DNA of 27,806 bases from Bacteroidales bacterium (GCA_900755985.1 CAAEIL010000244.1:1-27806); one strand, 5' to 3'. Shown: positions 1 to 8,638, counted from the stretch's first letter. Notes: generated by a model from the letters alone, not told the origin. Numbers and translations are program-made.

Positions 1-165
1 CCAGGGATAGGACCCGGTTAGTCAACCATTCTCAGACAAAGAGTCAACCCTACTAAGTAAAACCACCAAACCGAGTCAACCTATTTCAGGAACGGACATC
101 CGGAGTTGACACGGCCAAGTTTTTGGCCCGGCAGTAGCTGTGTTTAACAATTTTTTTGTAACTTC
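1..165. other. Intergenic leader of udk with repeated AGTCAACC motif
   Basis: No convincing gene is visible here; all three forward frames close quickly, and only a possible 17-codon tail ends at 54-56. The 8-mer AGTCAACC occurs at 20-27, 42-49 and 74-81. A related inverted copy, GAGTTGAC, lies at 103-110. A weak promoter-like arrangement, TTTG at 122-125 and TAACAATT at 145-152 with a 19-base spacer, sits before the kinase but matches the Bacteroidota consensus poorly. The function of the repeats is unknown. Confidence 0.4.
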
Positions 166-231
166 GTGCCAATAAAGTGCCGGCTATTCTTTCCGGCATT
201 GTCAACGTATTGTATTACAAAACATTATCGC

Positions 232-843
232 ATGCTAATCATCGGTATCGCCGGAGGCACCGGCTCTGGCAAAACCACTGTGGTCAATAAAATTATCGAC
301 AGTTTTCCTGCCGGAGAGGTCGCTGTCATTCCTCAGGACTCATACTATAAGGACTCGTCACACATTCCGCCCGAAGATCGTTCGAAAATCAATTTTGACG
401 AACCGGCCGCCATTGAGTGGACCTTACTTGTCGAACATCTCAACAAACTCAAACAAGGACATCCTATAGAAATGCCGACTTACTCGTATCTGACTTGCAC
501 ACGTCAGGCCGAGACAGTCCATGTCGAGCCGTGCGATGTCGTCATAGTCGAAGGTATACTTGTGCTGTGCGAACCCGAGCTCCGCGACATGATGGATGTC
601 AAAGTCTTTGTCGACGCCGATGCTGACGACCGTCTTATACGTGTCATTGCCAGAGACTGCATACAGCGCGGGCGTACTCCGCAGATGGTTATCGACCGTT
701 ATCAGGAAGTGCTCAAACCTATGCACTGCCAGCACATCGAACCCTCAAAACGCTTCGCCGACCTTATTGTTCCGCAGGGTGGAAGCAACACCGTTGCCAT
801 CAGACTGCTTACCGACTACATTGACAGTCGTCTGCGCCACTGA
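232..843 (+). CDS. udk: Uridine kinase
   Basis: This protein phosphorylates uridine and cytidine to UMP and CMP in pyrimidine salvage, in the cytoplasm. From the ATG at 232 it is 203 residues, close to the usual length of about 205-210. A P-loop GGTGSGKT lies at residues 8-15, right after the first strand, followed by the PQDSYY segment that the family uses around its nucleoside site. The later IVEGILVL strand and the RxIxRD and RGR segments also fit the uridine kinase/phosphoribulokinase fold. An upstream in-frame GTG at 166 would add 22 residues lacking any kinase-like character, so I prefer 232. The gene is 84 bases upstream of lptB on the same strand, and the two may be cotranscribed. Confidence 0.95.
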   Translation: MLIIGIAGGTGSGKTTVVNKIIDSFPAGEVAVIPQDSYYKDSSHIPPEDRSKINFDEPAAIEWTLLVEHLNKLKQGHPIEMPTYSYLTCTRQAETVHVEPCDVVIVEGILVLCEPELRDMMDVKVFVDADADDRLIRVIARDCIQRGRTPQMVIDRYQEVLKPMHCQHIEPSKRFADLIVPQGGSNTVAIRLLTDYIDSRLRH

Positions 844-853
844 GTAAAACAAC

Positions 854-870
854 ACGTGCGCCTTGCACGT
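854..870 (+). other. Small hairpin between udk and lptB
   Basis: ACGTGC at 854-859 pairs with GCACGT at 865-870 around a five-base loop. No T-run follows, so it may be a weak processing or pausing structure rather than a terminator. It is the only structure I see in this 84-base gap. Confidence 0.25.
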
Positions 871-927
871 TGATAAATATATTGACGCCCCGGATCCGAT
901 TTAATCGCTCATTTCTCTATTTTCCAG

Positions 928-1881
928 ATGGGACTTTCATTCAAACTGAACTTCAGACATCGCGACGGTGCGGACGTACCCGAAATCGTCCCCACCGAGC
1001 ATATTGACGGACGGCAACAAACACTTGGCCCCGAAATCACCGACGGAATACATGATCGCGACATATATAAAGACACTGCCGACACCGACCGCGAAGAGTG
1101 GCTCGAACCCGAAGACGAAAATATCGGAGGTGAGTCAGACAAGATGATTCTCCGCACCGACAACCTTGTCAAAATCTACGGCAAACGAACCGTCGTCGAC
1201 CATGTGTCAATCGATGTCACTCAAGGCGAAATTGTCGGTCTGCTCGGCCCTAACGGTGCCGGCAAGACAACAACTTTCTATATGACAACCGGCCTAATCC
1301 GCCCCAACAGCGGACGCATTTTTCTGGACAAGACTGAAATTACAGGCTATCCGGTTTATAAACGCGCCCGACGCGGAATCGGATATCTGGCACAGGAAGC
1401 CTCGGTGTTCCGCAAACTTTCTGTCGAAGACAATATCCGGGCCGTGTTGCAAATGACCGGCAAGCCCAAAGATTATCAGCGCGAAAAACTCGAGACGCTT
1501 ATTTCTGAGTTCAATCTACAGAAAGTTCGTAAAAACCTCGGCGACCGACTCTCGGGTGGCGAACGCCGCCGTACCGAGATTGCCCGCTGTTTAGCCATTG
1601 ACCCAAAATTCATCATGCTCGACGAGCCTTTTGCCGGTGTCGACCCTATCGCCGTCGAGGACATACAGTCGGTCGTCTATAAGCTGAAAGAAAAGAATAT
1701 AGGCATCCTCATCACCGACCACAATGCCCCGGAGACACTGTCAATCACCGATCGCGCCTATCTGCTTTTTGAAGGACGTATACTTTTTCAGGGAACGTCC
1801 GAGCAACTCGCCGAAAATCCCGTCGTCCGCGAGAAATATCTCGGACGCAACTTCATCTTCCGGCGCAAGAAGTTTGACTGA
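928..1881 (+). CDS. lptB: LPS export ABC transporter ATPase LptB, with N-terminal extension
   Basis: This is the cytoplasmic ATPase that powers LptFG extraction of lipopolysaccharide from the inner membrane. Counting from the ATG at 928 (317 residues), the Walker A GPNGAGKT is at 107-114, the Q-loop is in LAQEAS near 154-159, the signature LSGGE is at 208-212, Walker B IMLDEP is at 229-234 and the switch histidine is 265. The RxLSGGERRRTEIAR pattern and the LFEGRILFQGT strand are typical of LptB rather than other ABC ATPases. The family normally starts near Met73 (ATG at 1144). Residues 1-72 form an acidic extension with no recognisable domain. The frame is open from a stop at 883-885, so both starts are possible. 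No other lpt gene is in the window. Confidence 0.93.
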   Translation: MGLSFKLNFRHRDGADVPEIVPTEHIDGRQQTLGPEITDGIHDRDIYKDTADTDREEWLEPEDENIGGESDKMILRTDNLVKIYGKRTVVDHVSIDVTQGEIVGLLGPNGAGKTTTFYMTTGLIRPNSGRIFLDKTEITGYPVYKRARRGIGYLAQEASVFRKLSVEDNIRAVLQMTGKPKDYQREKLETLISEFNLQKVRKNLGDRLSGGERRRTEIARCLAIDPKFIMLDEPFAGVDPIAVEDIQSVVYKLKEKNIGILITDHNAPETLSITDRAYLLFEGRILFQGTSEQLAENPVVREKYLGRNFIFRRKKFD

Positions 1882-1946
1882 CAACAATTTACATAAATGC
1901 ATCTAACATAATCATACCATTATTCATTAATTCATCAAAAAATATT

Positions 1947-2873
1947 ATGAAAAAGATTTACCTTTTGGCAATTAGCGTCTTACTGGCAGCGGCACCCAAG
2001 GCACATGCCCAGTTTAATCTCGGACGTTTGGTCCAGGGTGGAACAAAACTCGTTCAAGCCGCCACTGTCAGCAGCGAACAGATACAGCAATACGTCAAGG
2101 AATATATCGCCGATTCTGACTCCAAGAATAAAGTAGCTGCAGCCAACAGCAAATATACCCAACGTCTCAACAAGTTAACCGAATGGCTTAATTCGGTGAC
2201 CATTAATCCCGGCAAAAAAAATCAGATGATCATACCTCTCAACTTCAAAGTATATATGACCGATGATGTCAATGCTTTTGCCTGCGCAGACGGGTCGGTA
2301 CGTGTATATTCGGGACTAATGGACGTCATGACTGACAACGAACTCCTCGGAGTCATTGGACACGAAATGGGACATGTAGCTCATGAAGACACCAAGAAAG
2401 CATTCAAACAAGCATTGGTAAATGCCGCTATCAAAGACGGCCTTGCTTCGACAAGCAACACTGTGGCCGCTCTTACCGACTCGCAGCTCGGAGCTCTCGG
2501 CGATGCGCTTGCCCAAGCCAAATACTCGCAGAAACAAGAAAATAACGCCGATGATTATGGCTACACTTTTCTTAAAGAACACGGCAAAAATCCCGCAGCC
2601 ATGGCTTTTGCTTTCCGGCGATTGAAAGAGCTTGAAGCTGCTGCCGGTAACTCTAACACAAGTGCCATAAATCAACTCTTCTCGTCTCACCCCGAACTTG
2701 ACAAACGTATCGAGCGAATGGAGAAAAAAGCATTAGCCGACGGATATTCCATTACCAAACAGGAGCCTGCTACCCAGCAGAGGACAAGCAAAACGTCAAC
2801 TTCCGCTAAATCAAAATCAAAGAAAACTACGACCAAGAAGTCAACAAAGTCCTCAAAAAAATCTAAAAAATAA
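1947..2873 (+). CDS. Secreted M48 family zinc metallopeptidase
   Basis: The product is 308 residues. It begins with a clear signal peptide (basic start, hydrophobic core, probable cleavage after AHA at residue 21), so it acts in the periplasm or outer envelope. The zinc motif HEMGH is at 139-143, with E140 as the expected catalytic base. ENNAD at 198-202 supplies the third ligand, and SSHP at 246-249 is the usual downstream motif of M48 proteins related to BepA and LoiP. No transmembrane segments follow the signal, unlike HtpX. Residues about 278-308 form a Lys/Ser/Thr-rich tail that may be disordered. Members of this family degrade or help assemble outer-membrane proteins; the substrate here is unknown. 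The stop is 15 bases before nadE. Confidence 0.92.
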   Translation: MKKIYLLAISVLLAAAPKAHAQFNLGRLVQGGTKLVQAATVSSEQIQQYVKEYIADSDSKNKVAAANSKYTQRLNKLTEWLNSVTINPGKKNQMIIPLNFKVYMTDDVNAFACADGSVRVYSGLMDVMTDNELLGVIGHEMGHVAHEDTKKAFKQALVNAAIKDGLASTSNTVAALTDSQLGALGDALAQAKYSQKQENNADDYGYTFLKEHGKNPAAMAFAFRRLKELEAAAGNSNTSAINQLFSSHPELDKRIERMEKKALADGYSITKQEPATQQRTSKTSTSAKSKSKKTTTKKSTKSSKKSKK

Positions 2874-2888
2874 GATAATCAAAGCGTC

Positions 2889-4832
2889 ATGACAGAAAAA
2901 GGTTATCTAAGAGTCTCCGCAGCCGTACCCGAGGTATCGGTCGCAGATGTGCAGTCAAATATCCGCGCCATAGCTGACATGGCCGGACAGCTTGACCGTG
3001 AATACGTCGAACTCGCCGTCTTTCCCGAGATGTCTGTGACGGCCTACACATGCGCCGACCTTTTTCACCAACAAACATTACTCGAAGCTGCCGAAAACGG
3101 CCTCGGCAAGCTTCTAACGGCTACCCGGGGACTCAACCTGACCTTTGCCGTAGGCGTTCCTGTCCGTTGTGACGAAGCCCTTTATAACTGTGCGGCAATA
3201 TGTGCGCGCGGACAACTTTTAGCACTCATACCCAAGACTTATATTCCCAACTACAACGAGTTTTACGAAAAACGCTGGTGGTCATCGGCCCCGGCTCATC
3301 CCGTCAGACTCACCTTTGCAGGACATGATGTCATGCTCTCCACACGGCAACTTATAAAAGTCGCCAACACTCTTGTTGCCGCTGAAATCTGCGAGGATAT
3401 GTGGGCCCCGGTACCACCTTCGGCTTTCGCGGCAATGGCAGGCGCCGAAGTCATCGTCAATCTTTCGGCCAGCGACACACTCATAGGCAAGCATGCCTGG
3501 CAGCAGAAACTTGTCAGCGGCAACTCCGCACGGTCGATTTGTGCCTATGTTTATGCTTCGGCCGGATTCGGAGAATCCACCACCGACCTTGTTTTCGACG
3601 GTCCTACCTATATTGCCGAAAAAGGCAAAATGCTCAAATCAGGCCCCCAAAACGACCACAAAGGCCACTTCATCACAGCCGACATAGACATAGATGCCAT
3701 CAGTCGCGACCGCATGCACAATTCGACCTTCGGCGACTGCCGTCGTATCAATGAAACTGCTCTTAATGATTACACGACAGTCATTTCGCCCACCGTGGTC
3801 ACTGACAAAACGGACTTGATGCGCGACATATCCCCTACTCCATTTGTTCCCGATACCCGCGACAATATTGTCCGCCGCTGCCGCGAAATCACCGATATTC
3901 AGGTTTCAGGTCTTGCACGCCGACTTACGGCCACACATTGCCGCAGCCTTGTTGTCGGCATATCCGGCGGACTCGACTCCACTCTTGCTGTGTTGGTTGC
4001 CGCCGAGACTTTCGACCGCCTCGAACTCGATCGAAAAGGCATCGTCGCCGTTACTATGCCCGGATTCGGAACCACCGGACGCACATACAAAAACGCGTTC
4101 ACTCTCATGGAGCAGCTGGGTGTCACTATTCGCGAAATATCCATCGCCAAAGCCGTCACTCAGCACTTCGCAGACATAGGCCACAATCCCGAAGTCCACG
4201 ATGTGACCTACGAAAACTCGCAGGCACGCATGCGCACTATGATACTTATGGACATTGCCAACCAGTGCGGAGGAATGGTTCTCGGCACCGGCGATTTGTC
4301 AGAACTGGCTCTCGGCTGGGCAACCTACAATGGCGACCACATGTCCATGTATGGCATCAACGCATCAGTCCCCAAAACCCTTGTCCGCTATCTTGTTGAA
4401 GCATTTTCGGCCAAAGCCCGCACTGAAGGCAAAACACAGCTTGCCGATGCTCTCGACGACATTTGCGCCACTCCGGTAAGCCCCGAACTGATTCCGGCCG
4501 ATGCAAAGGGAAATATCGTACAGAAAACCGAAGACCTTGTCGGCCCGTACGAACTCCACGACTTCTTTCTATACTATGTCCTCCGCTACGGTTTTTCGCC
4601 CCGGCGCATATTCACCATGGCACTGCGGGCCTTCGACGGCAAATACTCGCGTGACACTGTCAAAAAGTGGATTACGATATTCTTCCGCCGATTCTTTGCC
4701 CAGCAGTTCAAGCGCTCATGTCTTCCCGACGGCCCCAAAGTTGGCTCGGTATGTCTGTCGCCACGCGGTGACTGGCGAATGCCTTCCGACGCTTCTGCAA
4801 AACTCTGGCTCGACCAGTGTGAGAGCCTATAA
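2889..4832 (+). CDS. nadE: Glutamine-dependent NAD+ synthase
   Basis: This enzyme amidates nicotinic acid adenine dinucleotide to NAD+, taking ammonia from glutamine. It is a cytoplasmic two-domain protein of 647 residues, the normal size for the glutamine-using form. Residues about 8-300 are a nitrilase-type glutaminase with the triad Glu47 (FPEMS), Lys116 (IPKTY) and Cys168 (EICEDMW). Residues about 325-640 are the synthetase domain, with the ATP-binding loop SGGLDS at 359-364 and the GTGDLSELALGW segment. The ATG at 2889 lies 15 bases after the M48 stop. The next gene starts 22 bases after this stop, so transcription as one unit is likely. No missing catalytic residue was noticed. Confidence 0.96.
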   Translation: MTEKGYLRVSAAVPEVSVADVQSNIRAIADMAGQLDREYVELAVFPEMSVTAYTCADLFHQQTLLEAAENGLGKLLTATRGLNLTFAVGVPVRCDEALYNCAAICARGQLLALIPKTYIPNYNEFYEKRWWSSAPAHPVRLTFAGHDVMLSTRQLIKVANTLVAAEICEDMWAPVPPSAFAAMAGAEVIVNLSASDTLIGKHAWQQKLVSGNSARSICAYVYASAGFGESTTDLVFDGPTYIAEKGKMLKSGPQNDHKGHFITADIDIDAISRDRMHNSTFGDCRRINETALNDYTTVISPTVVTDKTDLMRDISPTPFVPDTRDNIVRRCREITDIQVSGLARRLTATHCRSLVVGISGGLDSTLAVLVAAETFDRLELDRKGIVAVTMPGFGTTGRTYKNAFTLMEQLGVTIREISIAKAVTQHFADIGHNPEVHDVTYENSQARMRTMILMDIANQCGGMVLGTGDLSELALGWATYNGDHMSMYGINASVPKTLVRYLVEAFSAKARTEGKTQLADALDDICATPVSPELIPADAKGNIVQKTEDLVGPYELHDFFLYYVLRYGFSPRRIFTMALRAFDGKYSRDTVKKWITIFFRRFFAQQFKRSCLPDGPKVGSVCLSPRGDWRMPSDASAKLWLDQCESL

Positions 4833-4854
4833 CAATATGCCCGCAATCTCCTGA

Positions 4855-6291
4855 ATGCTTTTCAACAGTATCACATTTCTAATATTTCTGCCCATCGTTT
4901 TTGCCATCTACTGGAGTCTACACCGACAACTGCGATGGCAGAATATCTTTGTGGTCATTGCGAGCTATGTTTTCTACGGCTGGTGGGATTGGCGATTTCT
5001 TGTGCTCATTGCATTCACGACGGTGTGCAGCTATATCTCCGGGCTGCTGATTGAGAACGCTCATAGCCGCAGGTGGTCACGTACTTATATGTGGCTAAAC
5101 ATATCCATAAACGTAGCCATACTCTGTCTTTTCAAGTACTTTGACTTTTTTGCAGCCAACTTTGCCGCGATGCTCGCTGCCGTCGGCATACACACCGACG
5201 CGGTCACACTGCATCTTGTGCTGCCCGTCGGCATCTCGTTTTATACCTTCCAGGCTCTCAGCTACTCGATAGACGTGTATCGCGGTAAAATATCCGCTAC
5301 ACATGACCCGATTGCTTTTTTCGCTTTCATATCGTTCTTTCCACAACTTGTCGCGGGTCCAATCGAACGAGCCACCAACATATTGCCACAATTCAGCCGT
5401 CAGCGCAAGTTTGACTATAAGATGGCTGTAAGTGGCCTGCAACTCATGTTGTGGGGCTTTTTCAAAAAAATGGTCATTGCCGACAACGTTGCACCTTATG
5501 TCGACTCGGTGTTCAATAATTATGCCAGCTGCGGGGCGCTGACACTATTTGCAGCTGCAATACAGTTTACCATTCAGATATACTGTGACTTCTCGGGTTA
5601 TTCGGACATCGGTATAGGGACGGCACGACTCTTCGGCATACAGCTAATGCGCAATTTCCATCTGCCATACTTCTCGCGCTCGGTAAACGAATTTTGGCGA
5701 CGCTGGCACATTTCCCTGATGTCGTGGTTCCGCGACTACATTTACATTCCCTTAGGCGGCAACCGCGTCAAAAAACACAAAATTGTGCGTAATACAATGA
5801 TTGTTTTCCTTATCAGCGGTCTGTGGCACGGAGCGATGTGGACTTTCGTCTTCTGGGGAGCATACAGCGGACTTACCTTACTTCCGGCAGTCATTCGCGG
5901 TCGCAAAGACTCTTACAAAGGTACAATAGCCGGCGGTGACAGGAAATTGCCATCGTTCTATGAGTCTCTGCTGATGGGCCGCACTTTCCTGATTGTTCTT
6001 TTAGGATGGATTCTGTTTCGCGCTCTGACTGTCGCCGATGCATGGAATTATATCACGGGAATGTTCACCCGCTGGGGAACTCATACTCCCGTCGAAGGCA
6101 AAGAGACTTTTATATGGATAATCCTATTATTTGTTGCTGAATGGCTGTCGCGTCACCGAGAGTCCCCGCTATGTTTCGCCGGTAACGGGCTTATGCGCTA
6201 CCGTGCGGCACGATGGACAGTATATTGGCTGGTCTGTGTCATCATTCTTCTCTTTTTCCGTATTCAGTCATTCATTTATTTCCAATTCTGA
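4855..6291 (+). CDS. MBOAT family membrane O-acyltransferase (AlgI-like)
   Basis: This is a polytopic inner-membrane protein of 478 residues and a member of the membrane-bound O-acyltransferase family. The AlgI/DltB/PatA branch passes acyl groups, usually acetyl, across the membrane for modification of polysaccharide or peptidoglycan. The sequence shows about ten hydrophobic segments, the FYTFQALSYSIDVYRG region (129-144), the FPQLVAGPIER motif (162-172), WRRWHISL with His285, and the catalytic-type histidine His325 in SGLWHG. The last segment ends almost at the C-terminus. The next gene encodes a single-span SGNH-like protein, the usual partner arrangement for such enzymes. The acceptor polymer cannot be told from the sequence, and no glycosyltransferase cluster is nearby. 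Confidence 0.93.
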   Translation: MLFNSITFLIFLPIVFAIYWSLHRQLRWQNIFVVIASYVFYGWWDWRFLVLIAFTTVCSYISGLLIENAHSRRWSRTYMWLNISINVAILCLFKYFDFFAANFAAMLAAVGIHTDAVTLHLVLPVGISFYTFQALSYSIDVYRGKISATHDPIAFFAFISFFPQLVAGPIERATNILPQFSRQRKFDYKMAVSGLQLMLWGFFKKMVIADNVAPYVDSVFNNYASCGALTLFAAAIQFTIQIYCDFSGYSDIGIGTARLFGIQLMRNFHLPYFSRSVNEFWRRWHISLMSWFRDYIYIPLGGNRVKKHKIVRNTMIVFLISGLWHGAMWTFVFWGAYSGLTLLPAVIRGRKDSYKGTIAGGDRKLPSFYESLLMGRTFLIVLLGWILFRALTVADAWNYITGMFTRWGTHTPVEGKETFIWIILLFVAEWLSRHRESPLCFAGNGLMRYRAARWTVYWLVCVIILLFFRIQSFIYFQF

Positions 6292-6297
6292 CATACT

Positions 6298-7200
6298 GTG
6301 CGCCGATTTGTCATAAATATATTGCTATTTGCCTTGATTCTTGCAGTTACTCTCGCTGCAGGCGAACTGCTGGTGCGCAATGATTTCAATTCATATAAAT
6401 ATAAGGACCAATATGTGCGTAGTCATGGGCAGGCAATATCCACGCTGATACTGGGCGACTCGCACAACTACTATAATATAAGTGCCGCCGAGCTTGGCGA
6501 CAGCGCTTTCAATCTTGCCAATGTATCGCAGAACTACGAGTACGACTTCCGTCTGCTCGAACAATATCTGCCGATACTGCCCCATTTACATACAGTCATA
6601 CTTTCAATGTCATACGGCTCGCTGCGTGTCCCGGACTTCGAGCATGGCGAGGTACCTTTTTATGCTTCCAACTACAAGATGTACATGGACATAGACAAGC
6701 ATAGTGACTTCTCGCTTTACAACTTCGAGATTGCTTGGCCCGAAATATATTCGGGACGCGTGCGCCGAGCAATATTCGGAGGTCGCGGAGGCTGCGACTC
6801 TTTAGGACAAAGCACCAATAACGTCCCATCGGATTATTATAAAGGCTGGACATCAAGGACCGCCGCTTTTGCCGTCGAACAGACCATATCAGACACAACG
6901 CAGGTGGCGCAAAACGTATACTGGCTCGACAGGATATGTAAGTTGTGCCATACACACGGCATACGCACAGTACTTGTCACCACACCTCTTTATATAGAAT
7001 ACCGCCGTCACATGGACCCCGAGCAGAGTGCCGAAATGAAACGAGTGTCAGCGATGATGCAACGACGTTATGGTACAGTCTGTCTTGACTACATGGCCGA
7101 CAAGCGTTTCACATTCAAAGACTTCTACGACGGTGACCATCTTCTTCGCGGGCCCGCTACCAGGCGCCTATCCAATCTGATTCGTGCCGATATGCAATAG
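6298..7200 (+). CDS. Membrane-anchored SGNH-hydrolase-like protein, partner of MBOAT
   Basis: The product is 300 residues from a GTG at 6298, the first possible start after an in-frame stop. A single hydrophobic segment at about 5-22 anchors it with the main domain outside the inner membrane. GDSH at 53-56 gives a nucleophile candidate, Ser55, and DGDH at 278-281 supplies Asp/His near the C-terminus, matching the SGNH/GDSL block order. Proteins of this kind (AlgJ/AlgX- or PatB-like) complete O-acetyl transfer to extracytoplasmic glycans next to an MBOAT. The stop of the MBOAT gene is only six bases upstream and in the same frame. A lipase or esterase role is an alternative. The exact subfamily is not recognised. 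Confidence 0.8.
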   Translation: MRRFVINILLFALILAVTLAAGELLVRNDFNSYKYKDQYVRSHGQAISTLILGDSHNYYNISAAELGDSAFNLANVSQNYEYDFRLLEQYLPILPHLHTVILSMSYGSLRVPDFEHGEVPFYASNYKMYMDIDKHSDFSLYNFEIAWPEIYSGRVRRAIFGGRGGCDSLGQSTNNVPSDYYKGWTSRTAAFAVEQTISDTTQVAQNVYWLDRICKLCHTHGIRTVLVTTPLYIEYRRHMDPEQSAEMKRVSAMMQRRYGTVCLDYMADKRFTFKDFYDGDHLLRGPATRRLSNLIRADMQ

Positions 7201-7293
7201 TTGACGCCAACAATCGCTTACTTTCAATGACATTCAACAGCTCAATCAACTACCAACTACCATAATTACCTCAGGCACTTATATAAATTTGAT
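7201..7293. other. Intergenic spacer upstream of tpiA promoter
   Basis: This A/T- and C-rich spacer holds no credible ORF. I see no strong terminator hairpin for the preceding four-gene run, so how that transcript ends is unclear from the sequence. Confidence 0.4.
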
Positions 7294-7325
7294 TTTGACT
7301 AATAGCAAAAAAATAGCTAACTTTG
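7294..7325 (+). promoter_or_regulatory. Bacteroidota-type promoter for tpiA
   Basis: TTTG at 7294-7297 and TAACTTTG at 7318-7325 are separated by 20 bases, an exact match to the -33 (TTTG) and -7 (TAnnTTTG) consensus of the Bacteroidota primary sigma factor. Transcription would begin a few bases after 7325, giving a leader of about 40 nucleotides before the ATG at 7375. It probably drives tpiA, the SPOR gene and folE. Confidence 0.85.
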
Positions 7326-7374
7326 CGCTTTGAAAATGCCGAAACATTAACCAACCACTATAAAACATATTAAA

Positions 7375-8133
7375 ATGAGAAAAAACATTGTTGCAGGTAA
7401 CTGGAAAATGAACACCACCCTTCAGGAAGGTGTAAAACTTGCCGAAGAAGTGAACGAAGCACTCAAGACAGTCGAACCTAAATGCGACGTCATCGTTTGT
7501 GTCCCTTTCACTCATCTCGCATCAGTCAACGGAGTCATCACTGAGAAACATAAACTCGGACTTGGCGCTGAAAACTGCGCAGACCATGCCAAAGGCGCAT
7601 ATACCGGCGAAGTTTCTGCCGCAATGGTAGCCTCGACAGGCGCACAATACGTTATCTTAGGTCACAGCGAACGCCGTCAGTACTACGGCGAGACTTCCGA
7701 GACTCTGCGCGAAAAAGTAGCTCTGGCACTTGAAAACGGCCTCAAACCCATCTTCTGCGTCGGCGAAGTCCTCGCTGAACGCGAAGTCGGCAAACACTTC
7801 GAAGTTGTCAAATCGCAGCTTGTCGACGGCCTCTTCAACCTCTCGGCCGAAGACTTTGCAAAAGTAATCGTCGCTTACGAACCCGTCTGGGCAATCGGTA
7901 CAGGCAAAACCGCAACCGCCGACCAGGCCGAGGAAATCCACGCTCATATCCGCAGCGTCATCGCCGAAAAATATGGCAAAGAAGTCGCTGACAACACCTC
8001 AATCCTCTACGGCGGCAGCTGCAAGCCTACCAATGCCAAAGAAATCTTCGCAAAAGCTGACGTTGACGGTGGTCTCATCGGCGGGGCCGCTCTCAAATGC
8101 GCAGACTTCATGGGCATCGTGACAGCTTTCTGA
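7375..8133 (+). CDS. tpiA: Triosephosphate isomerase
   Basis: This enzyme interconverts dihydroxyacetone phosphate and glyceraldehyde 3-phosphate in glycolysis and gluconeogenesis as a cytoplasmic TIM barrel. At 252 residues it has the standard length. Active-site residues are all present: Asn9 and Lys11 in GNWKMN, His97 in ILGHSERR, Glu169 in AYEPVWAIGTG (the flexible loop follows immediately), and the phosphate-binding YGGS and GGAAL segments near the C-terminus. The ATG at 7375 follows a consensus promoter by about 50 bases. The gene is followed 24 bases later by a SPOR-domain gene and then folE, a neighbourhood I recognise from other Bacteroidales. Confidence 0.98.
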   Translation: MRKNIVAGNWKMNTTLQEGVKLAEEVNEALKTVEPKCDVIVCVPFTHLASVNGVITEKHKLGLGAENCADHAKGAYTGEVSAAMVASTGAQYVILGHSERRQYYGETSETLREKVALALENGLKPIFCVGEVLAEREVGKHFEVVKSQLVDGLFNLSAEDFAKVIVAYEPVWAIGTGKTATADQAEEIHAHIRSVIAEKYGKEVADNTSILYGGSCKPTNAKEIFAKADVDGGLIGGAALKCADFMGIVTAF

Positions 8134-8157
8134 TCCTCGAGTTCTAACATCTTAAAT

Positions 8158-8625
8158 ATGCGACATATATTCACTCTTATCCTCGCCTGTGTCTGTGCGA
8201 TGGCCGTATATGCCGACGAACCTTCGGCCGGAATTGTCACGCACATCAATACTCAGCAGGGCGGCATTGCCGTCGAAATCCCCTCTGAACTTGAAAACGA
8301 ACTTCAGTTCAAAAAGGAAGACCCCCGGCAGGACAAAAAGTCAGATAACACTAAAGCCCGTCGCCCGACAGTAGGATACAGAGTGGAAATATTCGCCGAC
8401 AACAACGCCCGTACAGCCAAGAGTCAGGCCATAGCCCGACGCCGCAAAGTCTCGGCACGCCTGCCTCAATACCCCTCGTATTTGGTTTTCGAATCGCCAT
8501 ACTGGCGTGTCCGTGTCGGAGACTTCGTCTCACGCAGTGAAGCCCAGTCGGCCATGAGCGAGATTCGTCGCACATTTCCGGCTTTCTCGCACGATTTGAG
8601 GGTTGTCCGTTCTCACATTAAATAA
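8158..8625 (+). CDS. Secreted SPOR-domain protein
   Basis: The product is a 155-residue exported protein with a signal peptide over residues 1-19 (cleavage likely after VYA). Residues about 70-153 form one SPOR domain: YRVEIFADNNARTAKSQA, a middle helix, then the YWRVRVGDFVSRSEAQSA strand-turn-helix and a final VVRSH strand. SPOR domains bind denuded glycan strands of septal peptidoglycan, so a periplasmic role in cell-wall binding or division is likely. No catalytic domain accompanies it. Cys11 and Cys13 lie inside the signal core. The lipobox fit is weak, so I favour signal peptidase I. It lies 24 bases after tpiA and 13 before folE, so it is probably cotranscribed. Confidence 0.88.
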   Translation: MRHIFTLILACVCAMAVYADEPSAGIVTHINTQQGGIAVEIPSELENELQFKKEDPRQDKKSDNTKARRPTVGYRVEIFADNNARTAKSQAIARRRKVSARLPQYPSYLVFESPYWRVRVGDFVSRSEAQSAMSEIRRTFPAFSHDLRVVRSHIK

Positions 8626-8638
8626 ATTATACTGAACA

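Noticed and set aside
166..231. Upstream GTG start that would lengthen uridine kinase by 22 residues
   Set aside because: The added residues lack kinase character, and the ATG at 232 places the P-loop at the normal distance from the N-terminus.
1873..1901. TTTG plus TAAATGCA as a promoter for the M48 gene
   Set aside because: The spacer is only 17 bases and the -7 element is poor.
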